A stretch of 64,000 nt of DNA from Nocardiopsis coralli (GCF_014892575.1 NZ_JADBGI010000006.1:124001-188000), one strand, 5' to 3'; counted from the stretch's first letter, positions 17,120 through 25,296 are shown. Program-made: numbers and translations. The notes: a model not told the origin generated them from the letters alone.

Positions 17120-17692
17120 GTGTCCGAGCCGACCCTCCTCCTCGTCGTCTCACTGATGTTGCTGTGCCCGACCTGCCTCGCCGGCATCGTCTGCGTGGTC
17201 AAGGGGGTCCGTTGGGACAACGACCGAGGCGAGCCCGGCCACCCTGCCCACGGCAGTCTCACCGAGCTGTGGTCCGCGCGGCTGCTCGAGACCGCCCCGA
17301 TCTCCTCTCGGCGCCATCGGCGGGCACGGGCCGTGGTCCGCTCCGGTGAACGGACCGACGACCCCGAACTCGCCCCCGCCGTGCACGCCTTGGCCGCCAC
17401 CCGGATCATCTACTGGTGGAACCCCTGGACCTGGTCGGGTCAGGCCCTGTTGTTCGTGACGCTCGCGGGCACGATCGGCCTCAACCCCGCCACGTACCTG
17501 TGGGGAACCGCCGCCGGGCTCGCGACGGCCGTGCTCGCCGTCGGCATGGTCGTCGCCCAGCCGCGCATGGTGGCCCGCTACGGCCGGGCCCTCGACGCGC
17601 ACCGGCCATACGTGGCGTGGGGCGATCCGCGGGAGACCGTGCCCGGGCGGTCGCCGACCACCGCGAAGCACCGGGACCGGAAGGGCTCATGA
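17120..17692 (+). CDS. Small membrane protein, tandem paralogue 1
   Basis: A 190-residue protein of unknown function. It has an N-terminal membrane helix (residues 5-26) and two more near 107-128 and 133-152. Between them lies a basic linker with the motif RRHRRARAVVRSGERTDDPE and then AVHALAATRI. The same layout (N-terminal helix, Arg-rich linker, DDP, AVH/GRAVHL, C-terminal hairpin) recurs in the next two genes. GTG at 17120 follows GGAAGGAG. The stop overlaps the next start as ATGA, so the genes are translationally coupled. Confidence 0.7.
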   Translation: MSEPTLLLVVSLMLLCPTCLAGIVCVVKGVRWDNDRGEPGHPAHGSLTELWSARLLETAPISSRRHRRARAVVRSGERTDDPELAPAVHALAATRIIYWWNPWTWSGQALLFVTLAGTIGLNPATYLWGTAAGLATAVLAVGMVVAQPRMVARYGRALDAHRPYVAWGDPRETVPGRSPTTAKHRDRKGS

Positions 17693-18249
17693 CCGTAATC
17701 CACGAGATCCGCACCCTGCTCATGGTCGCCTCCATCGGGCTGATCCTCGCCGCTCTGGTGCTGCTCGCACTCTCCATCCGGTGGAAGCGCAGGAACCGAG
17801 GGGGTGGGACGTGGGCCGAGCGGGCGCTCGTCAACGGGCTCCGGCACCGGTTGCACGAGGTCGCTCCCCCGGATCTGAGACGGCAGGCCGCGCGTACCGT
17901 CCGCCGGAGGGAGACCACCACCGATCCCGGCCTCGGCCGCGCCGTGCACCTCACGGCCCGGATGTGGCGCCTCCACGCGGAGGACCCGTACCACCACGCC
18001 GCGCTGGCGCTGCTCCTGGCCGGGACCTCGCTCAACCTCGTGCACATCGGGCTTGGTCCGACCGACCCGCTCGCCCTGTCCCTGGCGGGAGCACCGGGGC
18101 TCGTCCTCGCCCCGTGCCTGCTGTTGATCCGCCGGCTCCGGCTCTCCCGCACCGAAACCGCACTGGAACAGCACGCGCCGTTCACCCATCCCGAGGACGA
18201 GACCCCATGGGAACCCACCGACACGTCACCACCACCGCGCGAGAGATGA
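17689..18249 (+). CDS. Small membrane protein, tandem paralogue 2
   Basis: A 186-residue protein starting MTVIHEIRTLLMVASIG. Residues 8-30 form a membrane helix and two further helices lie near 102-121 and 125-146. The linker contains LRRQAARTVRRRETTTDPGL followed by GRAVHLTARMW, clearly matching the linkers of its neighbours. Start (ATG 17689-17691) overlaps the previous stop by 3 nt. Paralogue of the genes on each side; no known domain. The acidic, Pro-rich tail is unique to this copy. Confidence 0.72.
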   Translation: MTVIHEIRTLLMVASIGLILAALVLLALSIRWKRRNRGGGTWAERALVNGLRHRLHEVAPPDLRRQAARTVRRRETTTDPGLGRAVHLTARMWRLHAEDPYHHAALALLLAGTSLNLVHIGLGPTDPLALSLAGAPGLVLAPCLLLIRRLRLSRTETALEQHAPFTHPEDETPWEPTDTSPPPRER

Positions 18250-18279
18250 CCGTCCCACTGCATCCGGCCCAGGAGCCCC

Positions 18280-18807
18280 GTGTCCTCCCTCGAGAACATT
18301 GCCCACTTCACCCTCACCGTGCTGGCTCTGGCCACCGCGCTCGTCCTGCTCGCTCTGCACGTGCGATGGCACCTGCGGCACGGACTGCGGGTGAGTACGC
18401 GCGCCGGTTACCACCCCCGGTTCCGGCTCGACGAGCTCGCACCGCCGGGTTCCGACGTGCGGCGCCAGGTCAAGCGCATCATCCGCCGCGGAGACACCGC
18501 CGACGATCCGAGCCAGGGCCGTGCCGTGCACCTCATGGCCTGGGTCCGCCACCGCGAGTACGGGAACCCGTGGCCACCGTGGCTGGGGCTGGCCGCGGGT
18601 ACGGGGTTCCTCCTGAACTCGTCGCTCTGGCCACTGACCGAACAGGGTTCCTGGTTGCCGGGCGGCCTCGGTCTCTTCTGGCTCGGGGCCGGCACGTTCT
18701 GGTGGTTCGCCCGGCGGACACAACTCCGCCTCACCGAGCAGGCCATGGCCCGGCACACGTCCTTCGCCGACCCCACCGACACGGTCCCGCCCAGGGCGCA
18801 GGGCTGA
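18280..18807 (+). CDS. Small membrane protein, tandem paralogue 3
   Basis: A 175-residue protein with the same plan: membrane helix at 7-28, linker VRRQVKRIIRRGDTADDPSQ then GRAVHLMAWVRHREYGNPW, and a C-terminal pair of hydrophobic segments (about 103-122 and 127-146). GTG at 18280 follows AGGAG. It lies 30 bp after paralogue 2 and ends before a strong terminator, closing a three-gene operon. The shared linker suggests a common partner or oligomer, which is inference. Confidence 0.72.
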   Translation: MSSLENIAHFTLTVLALATALVLLALHVRWHLRHGLRVSTRAGYHPRFRLDELAPPGSDVRRQVKRIIRRGDTADDPSQGRAVHLMAWVRHREYGNPWPPWLGLAAGTGFLLNSSLWPLTEQGSWLPGGLGLFWLGAGTFWWFARRTQLRLTEQAMARHTSFADPTDTVPPRAQG

Positions 18808-18825
18808 GCGGGAAGGCACACAGAA

Positions 18826-18864
18826 GGGCGCCGGCGGGGACCTCGTGGGTCCCCGCCGGCGCCC
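18826..18864. terminator. Strong bidirectional hairpin terminator
   Basis: A perfect 16-bp stem, GGGCGCCGGCGGGGAC (18826-18841) with its complement (18849-18864) and a 7-nt loop. It lies between the convergent paralogue operon and the sulfurtransferase operon. Confidence 0.8.
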
Positions 18865-18908
18865 TCACACGTCGACACCGTCGCGGGCCGCGGCCCGCGG
18901 CACAGGTG

Positions 18909-19214
18909 TCAGGCGTTCACCTGGATCTCGATGACCTTGCCGACCTCGGCGGTCACCGGGTACTCACCGGTGAAACCCTGCGAGGCGAGCACGCGCACCT
19001 TCCAGTCGCCGTCGGCGGCGAAGAAACGGAACGTGCCCTCGTCACCGGTGGCCACCTCGCCGACGAAGTCGTCCGAGGCGTTGAGCAGTCGGGCGTAGGC
19101 GCCGCGCAGCGGCTGCCCGTCACGGGTCACCGTGCCCTGGATGACGGCCTGGTTGCCGGCGTCCACGTCGGCGAGGGCGACCCCGCCCTCGGGGGCTCCG
19201 CAGCTGTCGCTCAC
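18909..19214 (-). CDS. DUF1416 family protein
   Basis: A 101-residue protein with a transthyretin/CNA-B-like beta fold: GTVTRDGQPLRGAYARLLN, then GEVATGDEGTFRFFAADGDW and a final EIQVNA. DUF1416 genes follow the CysA-type sulfurtransferase in most actinobacteria. Here the GTG start overlaps the sulfurtransferase stop by 4 nt (19211-19214), so translation is coupled. The N-terminal SDSCGAPEGG contains the only Cys and may take part in sulfur transfer (inference). Confidence 0.87.
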   Translation of the reverse strand: MSDSCGAPEGGVALADVDAGNQAVIQGTVTRDGQPLRGAYARLLNASDDFVGEVATGDEGTFRFFAADGDWKVRVLASQGFTGEYPVTAEVGKVIEIQVNA

Positions 19215-20056
19215 TTGGCCTCGGCCTCCCCCAACTCGACCGGGACGCCCACGAGCGAGCCGTACTCGGTCCAGGAACCGTCGTAGTTCTTGACGTTGTC
19301 CAGGCCGATGATCTCGTGCAGGGCGAACCAGGTGTGCGAGGAACGCTCGCCGATGCGGCAGTAGGCGATGATGTCCTTGTCGAGGTCCACCCCGGCCTCG
19401 GTGTAGAGCTCGCGCAGCTCGTCGGCGCTCTTGAAGGTGCCGTCCTCGTTGGCCGTCTTGGCCCACGGGATGTTGCGCGCGGTCGGGATGTGGCCCGGAC
19501 GCTGCGAGGTCTCCTGCGGCAGGTGCGCGGGGGCCAGCAGCTTGCCGGTGAACTCGTCGGGCGAGCGCACGTCGACGAGGTCCTTGGTACCGATGGCGTC
19601 GACGACCTCGTCGCGGAAGGCGCGGATGGCCGTGTTCTGGGCCTTGGCCTTGTACGCGGTCTCGGCCCGCTCGGGGACCTCCTCGACCAGCTCGCGGGAG
19701 TCGAGCTCCCACTTCTTGCGGCCGCCGTCGAGCAGGCGCACGTTGTCGTGGCCGTACAGCTTGAAGTACCAGTACGCGTAGGCGGCGAACCAGTTGTTGT
19801 TGCCGCCGTACAGGATGACCTGGTCGTCGTTGCCGATGCCCTTGCTGGACAGGAGCTTCTCGAACCCGGCCTGGTCGACGAAGTCGCGGCGGACCGGGTC
19901 CTGCAGCTCGGTCTTCCAGTCGATCTTGACGGCGCCACGGATGTGGCCCTTGTCGTAGGCGGCCGTGTCCTCGTCGACCTCGACGAGGACCACGCGGTCG
20001 TCGTCCAGGTGAGCCTCCACCCAGTCGGCGTCCACGAGGACGTCGGAGCGGCTCAT
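19211..20056 (-). CDS. Thiosulfate sulfurtransferase (two-domain rhodanese, CysA/SseA type)
   Basis: A 281-residue enzyme that transfers sulfane sulfur, classically from thiosulfate to an acceptor. Two rhodanese domains are present: residues 5-125 (inactive, with YDKGHIRGAVKIDW) and 150-275. The active loop CRIGERSS has the persulfide Cys233. GHIPTARNIPW precedes it. ATG at 20056 has GGAGG nine bases upstream. The gene has a ~330-nt 5' region that begins with a short Cys-containing leader peptide, which suggests cysteine-dependent attenuation. DUF1416 follows in the same operon. Confidence 0.93.
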   Translation of the reverse strand: MSRSDVLVDADWVEAHLDDDRVVLVEVDEDTAAYDKGHIRGAVKIDWKTELQDPVRRDFVDQAGFEKLLSSKGIGNDDQVILYGGNNNWFAAYAYWYFKLYGHDNVRLLDGGRKKWELDSRELVEEVPERAETAYKAKAQNTAIRAFRDEVVDAIGTKDLVDVRSPDEFTGKLLAPAHLPQETSQRPGHIPTARNIPWAKTANEDGTFKSADELRELYTEAGVDLDKDIIAYCRIGERSSHTWFALHEIIGLDNVKNYDGSWTEYGSLVGVPVELGEAEAK

Positions 20057-20344
20057 GGGGAACCTCCAGTGTTGTGGTGCGGTGTCACGTGTTGGCGCTC
20101 TCCGGGCTGCTGCCCGGGAAGCGGATGATCCGGGGGTCCGGGCGGTCTCCGTGGCCTTCGGCTCTCACGTGCGGGGGCGCAGGGGTTCTCGCTGCGGGTA
20201 CCGGAAACAGCCCCCGGGGCCGGTGGGGCCTGGGGCGTGCGGAGGATCCGGGGCGTTGCGAGAAGGGCACCGCGACGAGGGATCGCGGGCTGCCGGTGAC
20301 GACATGCATGGAATGCTGTCCCCTGCGTGCGCGGGTGTGATGAC

Positions 20345-20384
20345 CGGTCGGCACGGCTCGGCGTGGGCCTCGGGGGCCCGACCG
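20345..20384 (-). promoter_or_regulatory. Inverted repeat just after the leader peptide (candidate attenuator element)
   Basis: CGGTCGG (20345-20351) and CCGACCG (20378-20384) can pair on the minus-strand transcript immediately after the stop codon of the leader ORF. Such a placement would let ribosome progress on the leader decide folding. No U tract, so a Rho-dependent or translation-linked mechanism is more likely. Confidence 0.4.
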
Positions 20385-20386
20385 CC

Positions 20387-20473
20387 CTAGGGACACGGAC
20401 AGAGCGCGCCGGCGACGCGGCAGAAGTCCACTGCCCGTCGCTTCGTCAGATACGCGCTCGTCAAGGAAGTCAC
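20387..20473 (-). CDS. Cysteine leader peptide (leaderless upstream ORF) of the sulfurtransferase operon
   Basis: A 28-codon ORF with GTG start (20473) and TAG stop. Its C-terminal part reads KRRAVDFCRVAGALCPCP, giving three Cys codons, two of them within the last four residues. Short peptides with the basic-(V/I)D(F/L)CRVA core and terminal cysteines precede sulfur genes in many actinobacteria, and in mycobacteria polycysteine leaderless ORFs act as cysteine-responsive attenuators. The start lies 7 nt behind a TAACGT -10 box, so the mRNA should be leaderless. The sulfurtransferase start is about 330 nt downstream. Confidence 0.8.
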   Translation of the reverse strand: MTSLTSAYLTKRRAVDFCRVAGALCPCP

Positions 20474-20480
20474 GTCTGCG

Positions 20481-20510
20481 ACGTTACCGGCCCGACCCGG
20501 AATTTGTCAC
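20481..20510 (-). promoter_or_regulatory. Promoter of the cysteine leader / sulfurtransferase operon
   Basis: On the minus strand GTGACA (20505-20510) and TAACGT (20481-20486) are separated by 18 bp, a good housekeeping-type -35/-10 pair, with the leader GTG 7 nt downstream of the -10. Confidence 0.65.
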
Positions 20511-20610
20511 TAGTGGCCTGGATCACAGGGCACCCTGGGATGCCCGCTCAGAAGGGAAACCCGGTGCCTCGGGCCCGCCCCGGAACGCCGACCCGGGACG
20601 CTGGAACCCC

Positions 20611-20946
20611 TCAGGCCACGGCCTCGCCGATCGCCGCGATCACGTCGGGCTTGCGCGGCTGTCCGACCGCCCGGCGCACCACACGGCCGTCGGCGTCCAG
20701 CACGAACACGGTGGGGGTCCCGGCGATACCGAGTTCCCGCACCAGTTCCAGGTGGGACTCGGCGTCGATCTCGGTGTGCACGACACCGTCGACCATGTCG
20801 GCCACGTCCTCGAGGATCCTGCGTGTGGCACGGCAGGGCTGGCAGAAGGCCGAGGAGATCTGCACGAGCGTGGCCCGCTCCCCGAGCGGGCCACCGACCC
20901 GGTCGGCCGTGAGCACATCGCCCACGGCCCCTTGCGTGCCGTCCAT
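20611..20946 (-). CDS. Thioredoxin-like protein (CQPC motif)
   Basis: A 111-residue thioredoxin-fold protein. The redox motif is SSAFCQPCRATRRIL near residues 31-45 (CQPC instead of CGPC), with TEIDAESHLELVRELGI and the cis-Pro loop AGTPTVFVLDADGRVV. It is shorter than classical thioredoxins' best-known form only in its tail. It starts 5 bp after the DUF2993 gene, so the two form an operon. It could be a thiol-disulfide exchange or peroxide-linked protein; target unknown. Confidence 0.87.
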   Translation of the reverse strand: MDGTQGAVGDVLTADRVGGPLGERATLVQISSAFCQPCRATRRILEDVADMVDGVVHTEIDAESHLELVRELGIAGTPTVFVLDADGRVVRRAVGQPRKPDVIAAIGEAVA

Positions 20947-20951
20947 CCCGA

Positions 20952-21653
20952 TCAGGCCGCCTCGCCGCCCATGATCGGCACGTCCGACGCGGTGCCGTCG
21001 ACGCGGACGCCCGAGCTGTTCGGGTCGACGTCGGTGATGTGCAGACCGTAGGGCAGGTCCGGGATCTGGATGCTGAAAGCGAGCATCCCGGCGACGCTGT
21101 CGACGACCTGGGAGGGAGCGCCGTCCACCTCGACGTCGACCGGCCGCACGTGGAGGGTGTCGTCGTCGACCTCGAACTCGGCACCGGAGGAGATCTGGGT
21201 GCTGAGGTCCAGTTCGGTGATGGCGAGCTCACCGGACATCCGGGGCTCCTCGCCCTCGTCGTTGATGGTCACGCCCTCGGGCAGCTGGGAGTTGAGGTAG
21301 CTGTACGGGAGCACGACCGAGCCGTCGACCTCGCCCGCGGTGACGTCGGGGTCGCCGCTGACGAGGTCCATCAGCGGGGCGTCGACGTCGGAGAGGTTCA
21401 CCCGCACCTGCTCGACATCGACGTTCTCCACCGTGGCGCTGTCGGCGCTCAGGTTGATCTCGGAGTAGTTGCCGCTGATCGCCTGGGGAAGGAACGCCCA
21501 GCCCTCGACGGACACGTCCGGCTCTTCCGGCATGTTCATCTGCTGGGCGGTCTGTGAGGCGATCGTGTTCTGCGCGAAGCTGCGGGCGAGCACATCGCCC
21601 ACGACCACCACGACAGCCAGGAAGATCAGGAAGACCACAAGGAACTTACGCAT
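20952..21653 (-). CDS. LmeA-like (DUF2993) phospholipid-binding protein
   Basis: A 233-residue exported or anchored protein: membrane segment/signal at 3-22 (KFLVVFLIFLAVVVVVGDVL), then the DUF2993 beta-rich domain (GWAFLPQAISGNYSEINLSA, SGDPDVTAGEVDGSVVLPYS). In mycobacteria LmeA is a periplasmic phosphatidylinositol-binding protein needed for mannan elongation in lipomannan. A similar envelope lipid role is plausible here, but no lipoglycan genes are nearby. The thioredoxin-like gene follows directly. Confidence 0.85.
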   Translation of the reverse strand: MRKFLVVFLIFLAVVVVVGDVLARSFAQNTIASQTAQQMNMPEEPDVSVEGWAFLPQAISGNYSEINLSADSATVENVDVEQVRVNLSDVDAPLMDLVSGDPDVTAGEVDGSVVLPYSYLNSQLPEGVTINDEGEEPRMSGELAITELDLSTQISSGAEFEVDDDTLHVRPVDVEVDGAPSQVVDSVAGMLAFSIQIPDLPYGLHITDVDPNSSGVRVDGTASDVPIMGGEAA

Positions 21654-21892
21654 CGGAAATCCCAGAACACTCTCTCTTGCTCCGGCGCGCGTTTCGGCAG
21701 GGTGGTCCGGCCGTCTTGGTCACACGCCATCGGCACCATGCGGGTACCGGTCAGAAAAAACCGTCGCAACGGTACTTCACCCGGACTTCGACGCTCTCAG
21801 TCTCCGGACGGTTCGACAAACCAGGACGAAGTGACTCAGTCGAGACTTCCCGTCCCGGCCCTGGACCGCACCGGGCGTCTGTACCGAGCAGG

Positions 21893-23038
21893 TCAGCGCG
21901 GCATGAGCATAGCCGCGAGACCCTCACCGGCGGCCGCTTCCGACAGGGAGAGCTCGATCACGTTGGTGGCGACGACGATCCCGGTGCTGCGGCGCTGGAA
22001 CTCGAGCACGTGCGGCTGCTGCTCGTGCTCCTCGCGGGCGAGGTCGTCCCGGTAGATCGCGTAGACGATGCGCTGCTGCTGCGCGCCCGACACGGTGTGG
22101 GAGGCGAAGAGCAGGGTGTCGGGCTCGTTGCGCGAGACCTCGGCCACGACGGCGCTCGACAGCTGGTCGAAGGCGGGCATCTGGCCGTCGGCGATCGTGT
22201 AGATGGTGATGACGCCCCGGGCCTTGGAGGCCTGGGAACGCGGCGGACCGTCGTAGAGGTCGTCGTAGGACTCGGCGTGGCGGCGCTTGCGTCGCACGGG
22301 CTCCTCCGGAGGGTCTTCGAGGTCGTCCTCGTCCGCGTCGTCGTACTCGTCGTCGTAGTAGTAGTCGTCGTCATCCTCGTAGCGGTCCCTGCGAGGGCTG
22401 ACGGCCAGAGCCGCGGCGCCCCAGAGGGCCGAGACCGCACCCAGCATGAGCAGCGGACCGAGGGCGTCCAGACCGAAGCGGCCGACGACGACGGACAACA
22501 GCGTGCCCAGGACGACCAGTCCGACGACGGCCAGGTCCAGGCCCTTGACCGCGGAACGGCGGCGGGCGACCGCCACGAGGGCGGTCAGCAGCAGGACGGC
22601 GGCCAGGCCCTGGGTGACACCGAGGAGGACACGCGGGATGAGGTCGTAGTGGTCGGAGAAGGCGGGGAACGTGGCGCCGAACTGGCCGCTCAACCGGTCC
22701 ACGCCGAACACGACCAACGGGACGATGGTGAGGGCGCTCAGCAACAGGCGCGACGCGAAACGCGCCATGGGGGCGCGCACGGCGTACTCGAAGGCGCCCC
22801 AGGCCATGTAGAGCGGCCCGAACAGGCTGACCCCGATCTGGAGCAGCCTGAAGGTGAGTTCGCCGAAGTCGAACATCGCGCCGATCACGGCCGCGCTGAG
22901 CCCAACGGTCATGCCCAGTGCAGCGATCAGCCAACCGATCGAGGCCGCACCGGGACGGCGCTGTGCGTACGCGGCGAGGGCGGCGGTGCCGCTCCAGCCC
23001 ACCAACGCGCTTATGAATGCCAGTCCTACCGTCACCAT
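21893..23038 (-). CDS. Multi-span membrane protein with C-terminal ABM-like domain
   Basis: About 381 residues. The first ~215 hold about seven membrane helices (for example AGLAFISALVGW-type, LAAVLLLTALVAVA, AVVGLVVLGTLLSVVV). A highly acidic Asp/Tyr-rich linker follows (residues ~220-250), then a ~95-residue ferredoxin-like domain similar to antibiotic biosynthesis monooxygenase (ABM) proteins (ITIYTIADGQMPAFDQL, AIYRDDLAREEHEQQPHVLE). The fusion is unusual; ABM-like domains often oxidise quinol-like or aromatic molecules without cofactor. The start is uncertain: ATG 23038, GTG 23041 or TTG 23047, none with a clear ribosome site; CATCAT sits 5-8 nt upstream. Confidence 0.75.
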   Translation of the reverse strand: MVTVGLAFISALVGWSGTAALAAYAQRRPGAASIGWLIAALGMTVGLSAAVIGAMFDFGELTFRLLQIGVSLFGPLYMAWGAFEYAVRAPMARFASRLLLSALTIVPLVVFGVDRLSGQFGATFPAFSDHYDLIPRVLLGVTQGLAAVLLLTALVAVARRRSAVKGLDLAVVGLVVLGTLLSVVVGRFGLDALGPLLMLGAVSALWGAAALAVSPRRDRYEDDDDYYYDDEYDDADEDDLEDPPEEPVRRKRRHAESYDDLYDGPPRSQASKARGVITIYTIADGQMPAFDQLSSAVVAEVSRNEPDTLLFASHTVSGAQQQRIVYAIYRDDLAREEHEQQPHVLEFQRRSTGIVVATNVIELSLSEAAAGEGLAAMLMPR

Positions 23039-23212
23039 CACGAACAATGATGCTTCACGTCAGTGGGTGGATGTGCACCACGTGCACTGATTCGGCACCC
23101 TCGTCAGGGGCGATCCCGCAGAACGAGGGCTACTCACGGGTTCAAAAGTGTGATCTTCATCACCCGTTTTTCCTGCGTGACCCTGTGACGGTGCGGCGAC
23201 GACCTGGGGCCT

Positions 23213-23218
23213 TAGGCT
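23213..23218 (+). promoter_or_regulatory. -10 box of the HAD phosphatase gene
   Basis: TAGGCT, 67 nt upstream of the GTG start. This transcript would have a 5' leader with AGGAG, unlike the leaderless genes elsewhere. Confidence 0.4.
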
Positions 23219-23285
23219 CAGCACACACGGGGATCCTCCCCCCGAAGACGGAGGGCCGCCTCCCCACCCGAGCCAGGAGTAGAAC

Positions 23286-24065
23286 GTGTCACAATCCGTC
23301 CGGCCCGGGGCCGCCTTCTTCGACGTGGACAACACCCTCATGCGGGGTGCGTCGATCTACCATTTCGCCCGCGGGTTGGCAGCCCGCGACCTTTTCACCA
23401 CACGCGACCTGGTGCGATTCGCGTGGGGGCAGACCGTCTTCCGCATCACCGGGAGCGAGCAGCCCGACCACATCAACGCCGCCCGCGAATCTGCCCTGGC
23501 CTTCGTCGCAGGCCACGACGTGGACGACCTCGTGGCGCTGTGCGAGGAGATCTACGACCACACGATGGCCGACCGGATCTGGGAGGGCACCCACGCGCTG
23601 GTGCGCCGCCACCTCGACGCCGGGCAGCCCGTGTGGTTGGTGACCGCGACACCGGTGGAACTGGCCCGCATCATCCAGCGCCGCCTCGGGCTGACGGGGG
23701 CGCTGGGCACCGAGGCGGAGCGTTCCGGGGGCGTCTACACCGGGCGGCTCAACGGCGACCTGCTGCACGGGCCCGCCAAGGCCGTGGCCGTGCGTGAGCT
23801 GGCCCGGGAACAGGGGCTGGACCTTCAGGAGTGCTCGGCCTACAGCGACTCCTACAACGACCTTCCACTGCTGTCGCTGGTCGGGGACCCGAACGCGGTC
23901 AACCCGGACGGCGAACTGCGCCGCTACGCCCGCGCGCACCACTGGCCGGTGCACGACTTCCGCCGGCACCGGCGCGCGGTCAAGGTCGCCGTGCCCGCGG
24001 CCGCTGCGGGGGCAGCGGCGGGGCTGGTGGCGTTGAAGGTGGCACGGCACCGCGCCGCGCAGTAG
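23286..24065 (+). CDS. HAD-superfamily hydrolase, subfamily IB (SerB-like phosphatase)
   Basis: A 259-residue phosphatase with motif I FFDVDNTLMRG (Asp nucleophile at ~residue 13), motif II WLVTATP, motif III Lys in GPAKAVAVREL and motif IV AYSDSYNDLPLL. This is the HAD-IB group of phosphoserine phosphatase-like enzymes that in actinobacteria also includes lipid-headgroup phosphatases. The C-terminal AAAAGAAAGLVALKVARHR is hydrophobic and may associate with the membrane. GTG at 23286 follows AGGAG. It converges on an SDR gene. Confidence 0.9.
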   Translation: MSQSVRPGAAFFDVDNTLMRGASIYHFARGLAARDLFTTRDLVRFAWGQTVFRITGSEQPDHINAARESALAFVAGHDVDDLVALCEEIYDHTMADRIWEGTHALVRRHLDAGQPVWLVTATPVELARIIQRRLGLTGALGTEAERSGGVYTGRLNGDLLHGPAKAVAVRELAREQGLDLQECSAYSDSYNDLPLLSLVGDPNAVNPDGELRRYARAHHWPVHDFRRHRRAVKVAVPAAAAGAAAGLVALKVARHRAAQ

Positions 24066-24089
24066 GGCACCTTCGGCCCGGGGACCTGC

Positions 24090-25061
24090 TCAGTCGGAGC
24101 GGCCCAGGGTCGCGCGGGCCAGCGCCAGCACGTGGATCGGACGCAGCCCGTGTCCGCGTGTGGTGTGCGCACGGCCGCGGCGCGCGGTGCGTGTGCGCCC
24201 GCGCACCCCCGCGTAGTCCTCGAAGGCCTGCGCGGAGCTGTACGAGGGGCCCCACCCCAGAGCGTGTTCCAGGGCCCCGGTGTCCATCGAGCGGCCGCTG
24301 ACCGCCGCGTGCACCGCCCGCTTGGCGCTGAGGCTGGCGTAGTCGATGCGCCCGCGCTTGGCAGCCCGGCGCAGCACGTCGAGCCCGCGCGCGGGGACCG
24401 GGAGGCGCTGGCCCCCGACCCGGCGCAGGCAGTGCGAGAGCGGGACGGTGTCGGCGCCGGCCACGTCGAAGAGACCGTCCTCCTCGGACAGCGCCATACG
24501 CACCAGGGCCTCGGCGGCGTCGTCCTCGTGCAGGAAACGCACGTGCGGGTCGCTGCCGAGCGCCGTGGGCACCACACGCTGGTCCAGGTACCGGGTGAGG
24601 GGGGTGTCGACCGAGGGGCCGATGAGGTTGGCGAAGCGCAGCACGGCCACCGACATCTCGGGGCGGCGGCGCTGCAGTGCACGTGTGTGTTCCGCGACCT
24701 GGGCGGCGTCGTCGGAGTCGAGGGTGACGCCCGCCCGCACGACCAGGCGGCGCACGCCCTCGGTGTGCCGCAGGGCCGACAGCATGCGCACGGTGCCCAG
24801 CACGTGGTTCTCACGGTTGGGTCCGCGCTCGGTGTCCAGGCCCAGGTGCAGGACCAGGTCGGCGCCGGAGTCGGCGACGATGCGGGCCAGGCTCTCCTCG
24901 TGCAGGTCCACGTGCGCGAACTCGAAACCCTCCGAACCCGGAGCCGGTGGGGAGGAGTCCGCCCCGATCACCCGGCGCACGCCGGCGACCCCGCTGAGGG
25001 ACCGGGCGACCCCGGCGGCCAGTGGGGTGGAGACCCCGGTGACGAGTACGACACGAGCCAT
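24090..25061 (-). CDS. Atypical NAD-dependent epimerase/dehydratase-like SDR
   Basis: A 323-residue extended-SDR protein starting MARVVLVTGVSTPLAAGVAR. The Rossmann strand and Asp (VIGADSS) are present, and VLRFANLIGPSVDTPL and VRFLHEDDAAEALVRM match family motifs. The nucleotide loop is not the usual GxxGxxG, and I cannot find a YxxxK catalytic pair at the expected place (after VRRLVVRAGVTLDS), so it may bind cofactor without normal catalysis. The ATG at 25061 is where homologues start. It converges on the HAD gene. Confidence 0.8.
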   Translation of the reverse strand: MARVVLVTGVSTPLAAGVARSLSGVAGVRRVIGADSSPPAPGSEGFEFAHVDLHEESLARIVADSGADLVLHLGLDTERGPNRENHVLGTVRMLSALRHTEGVRRLVVRAGVTLDSDDAAQVAEHTRALQRRRPEMSVAVLRFANLIGPSVDTPLTRYLDQRVVPTALGSDPHVRFLHEDDAAEALVRMALSEEDGLFDVAGADTVPLSHCLRRVGGQRLPVPARGLDVLRRAAKRGRIDYASLSAKRAVHAAVSGRSMDTGALEHALGWGPSYSSAQAFEDYAGVRGRTRTARRGRAHTTRGHGLRPIHVLALARATLGRSD

Positions 25062-25194
25062 GGGACACGTTCCTTGACGGAGACGAAAGCGGTTCCGGGA
25101 CGCCCCTGGGGGCTCCCCGGCGGGTACGCGGATCCGTCTCCCACGAGCGGTGGAAAGGCGTCCGCGGTCCGTGAGACACAACGGTGCCCCACTC

Positions 25195-25240
25195 AAAAAA
25201 TTCCACCCCGCCGGTCAACCGCCCGTCAACCGGCGGGGTG
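25195..25240 (-). terminator. Rho-independent terminator after the histidine-phosphatase gene
   Basis: A 12-bp stem (25204-25215 with 25229-25240). On the minus strand it is followed by GAATTTTTTG, that is, a run of six T. One of the few canonical U-tract terminators in the window. Confidence 0.85.
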
Positions 25241-25296
25241 CACGAAGCTGCCCCGGCGTCCGCGCACACCCGCGTGGGCGGGCGGACGCGCCGGGG

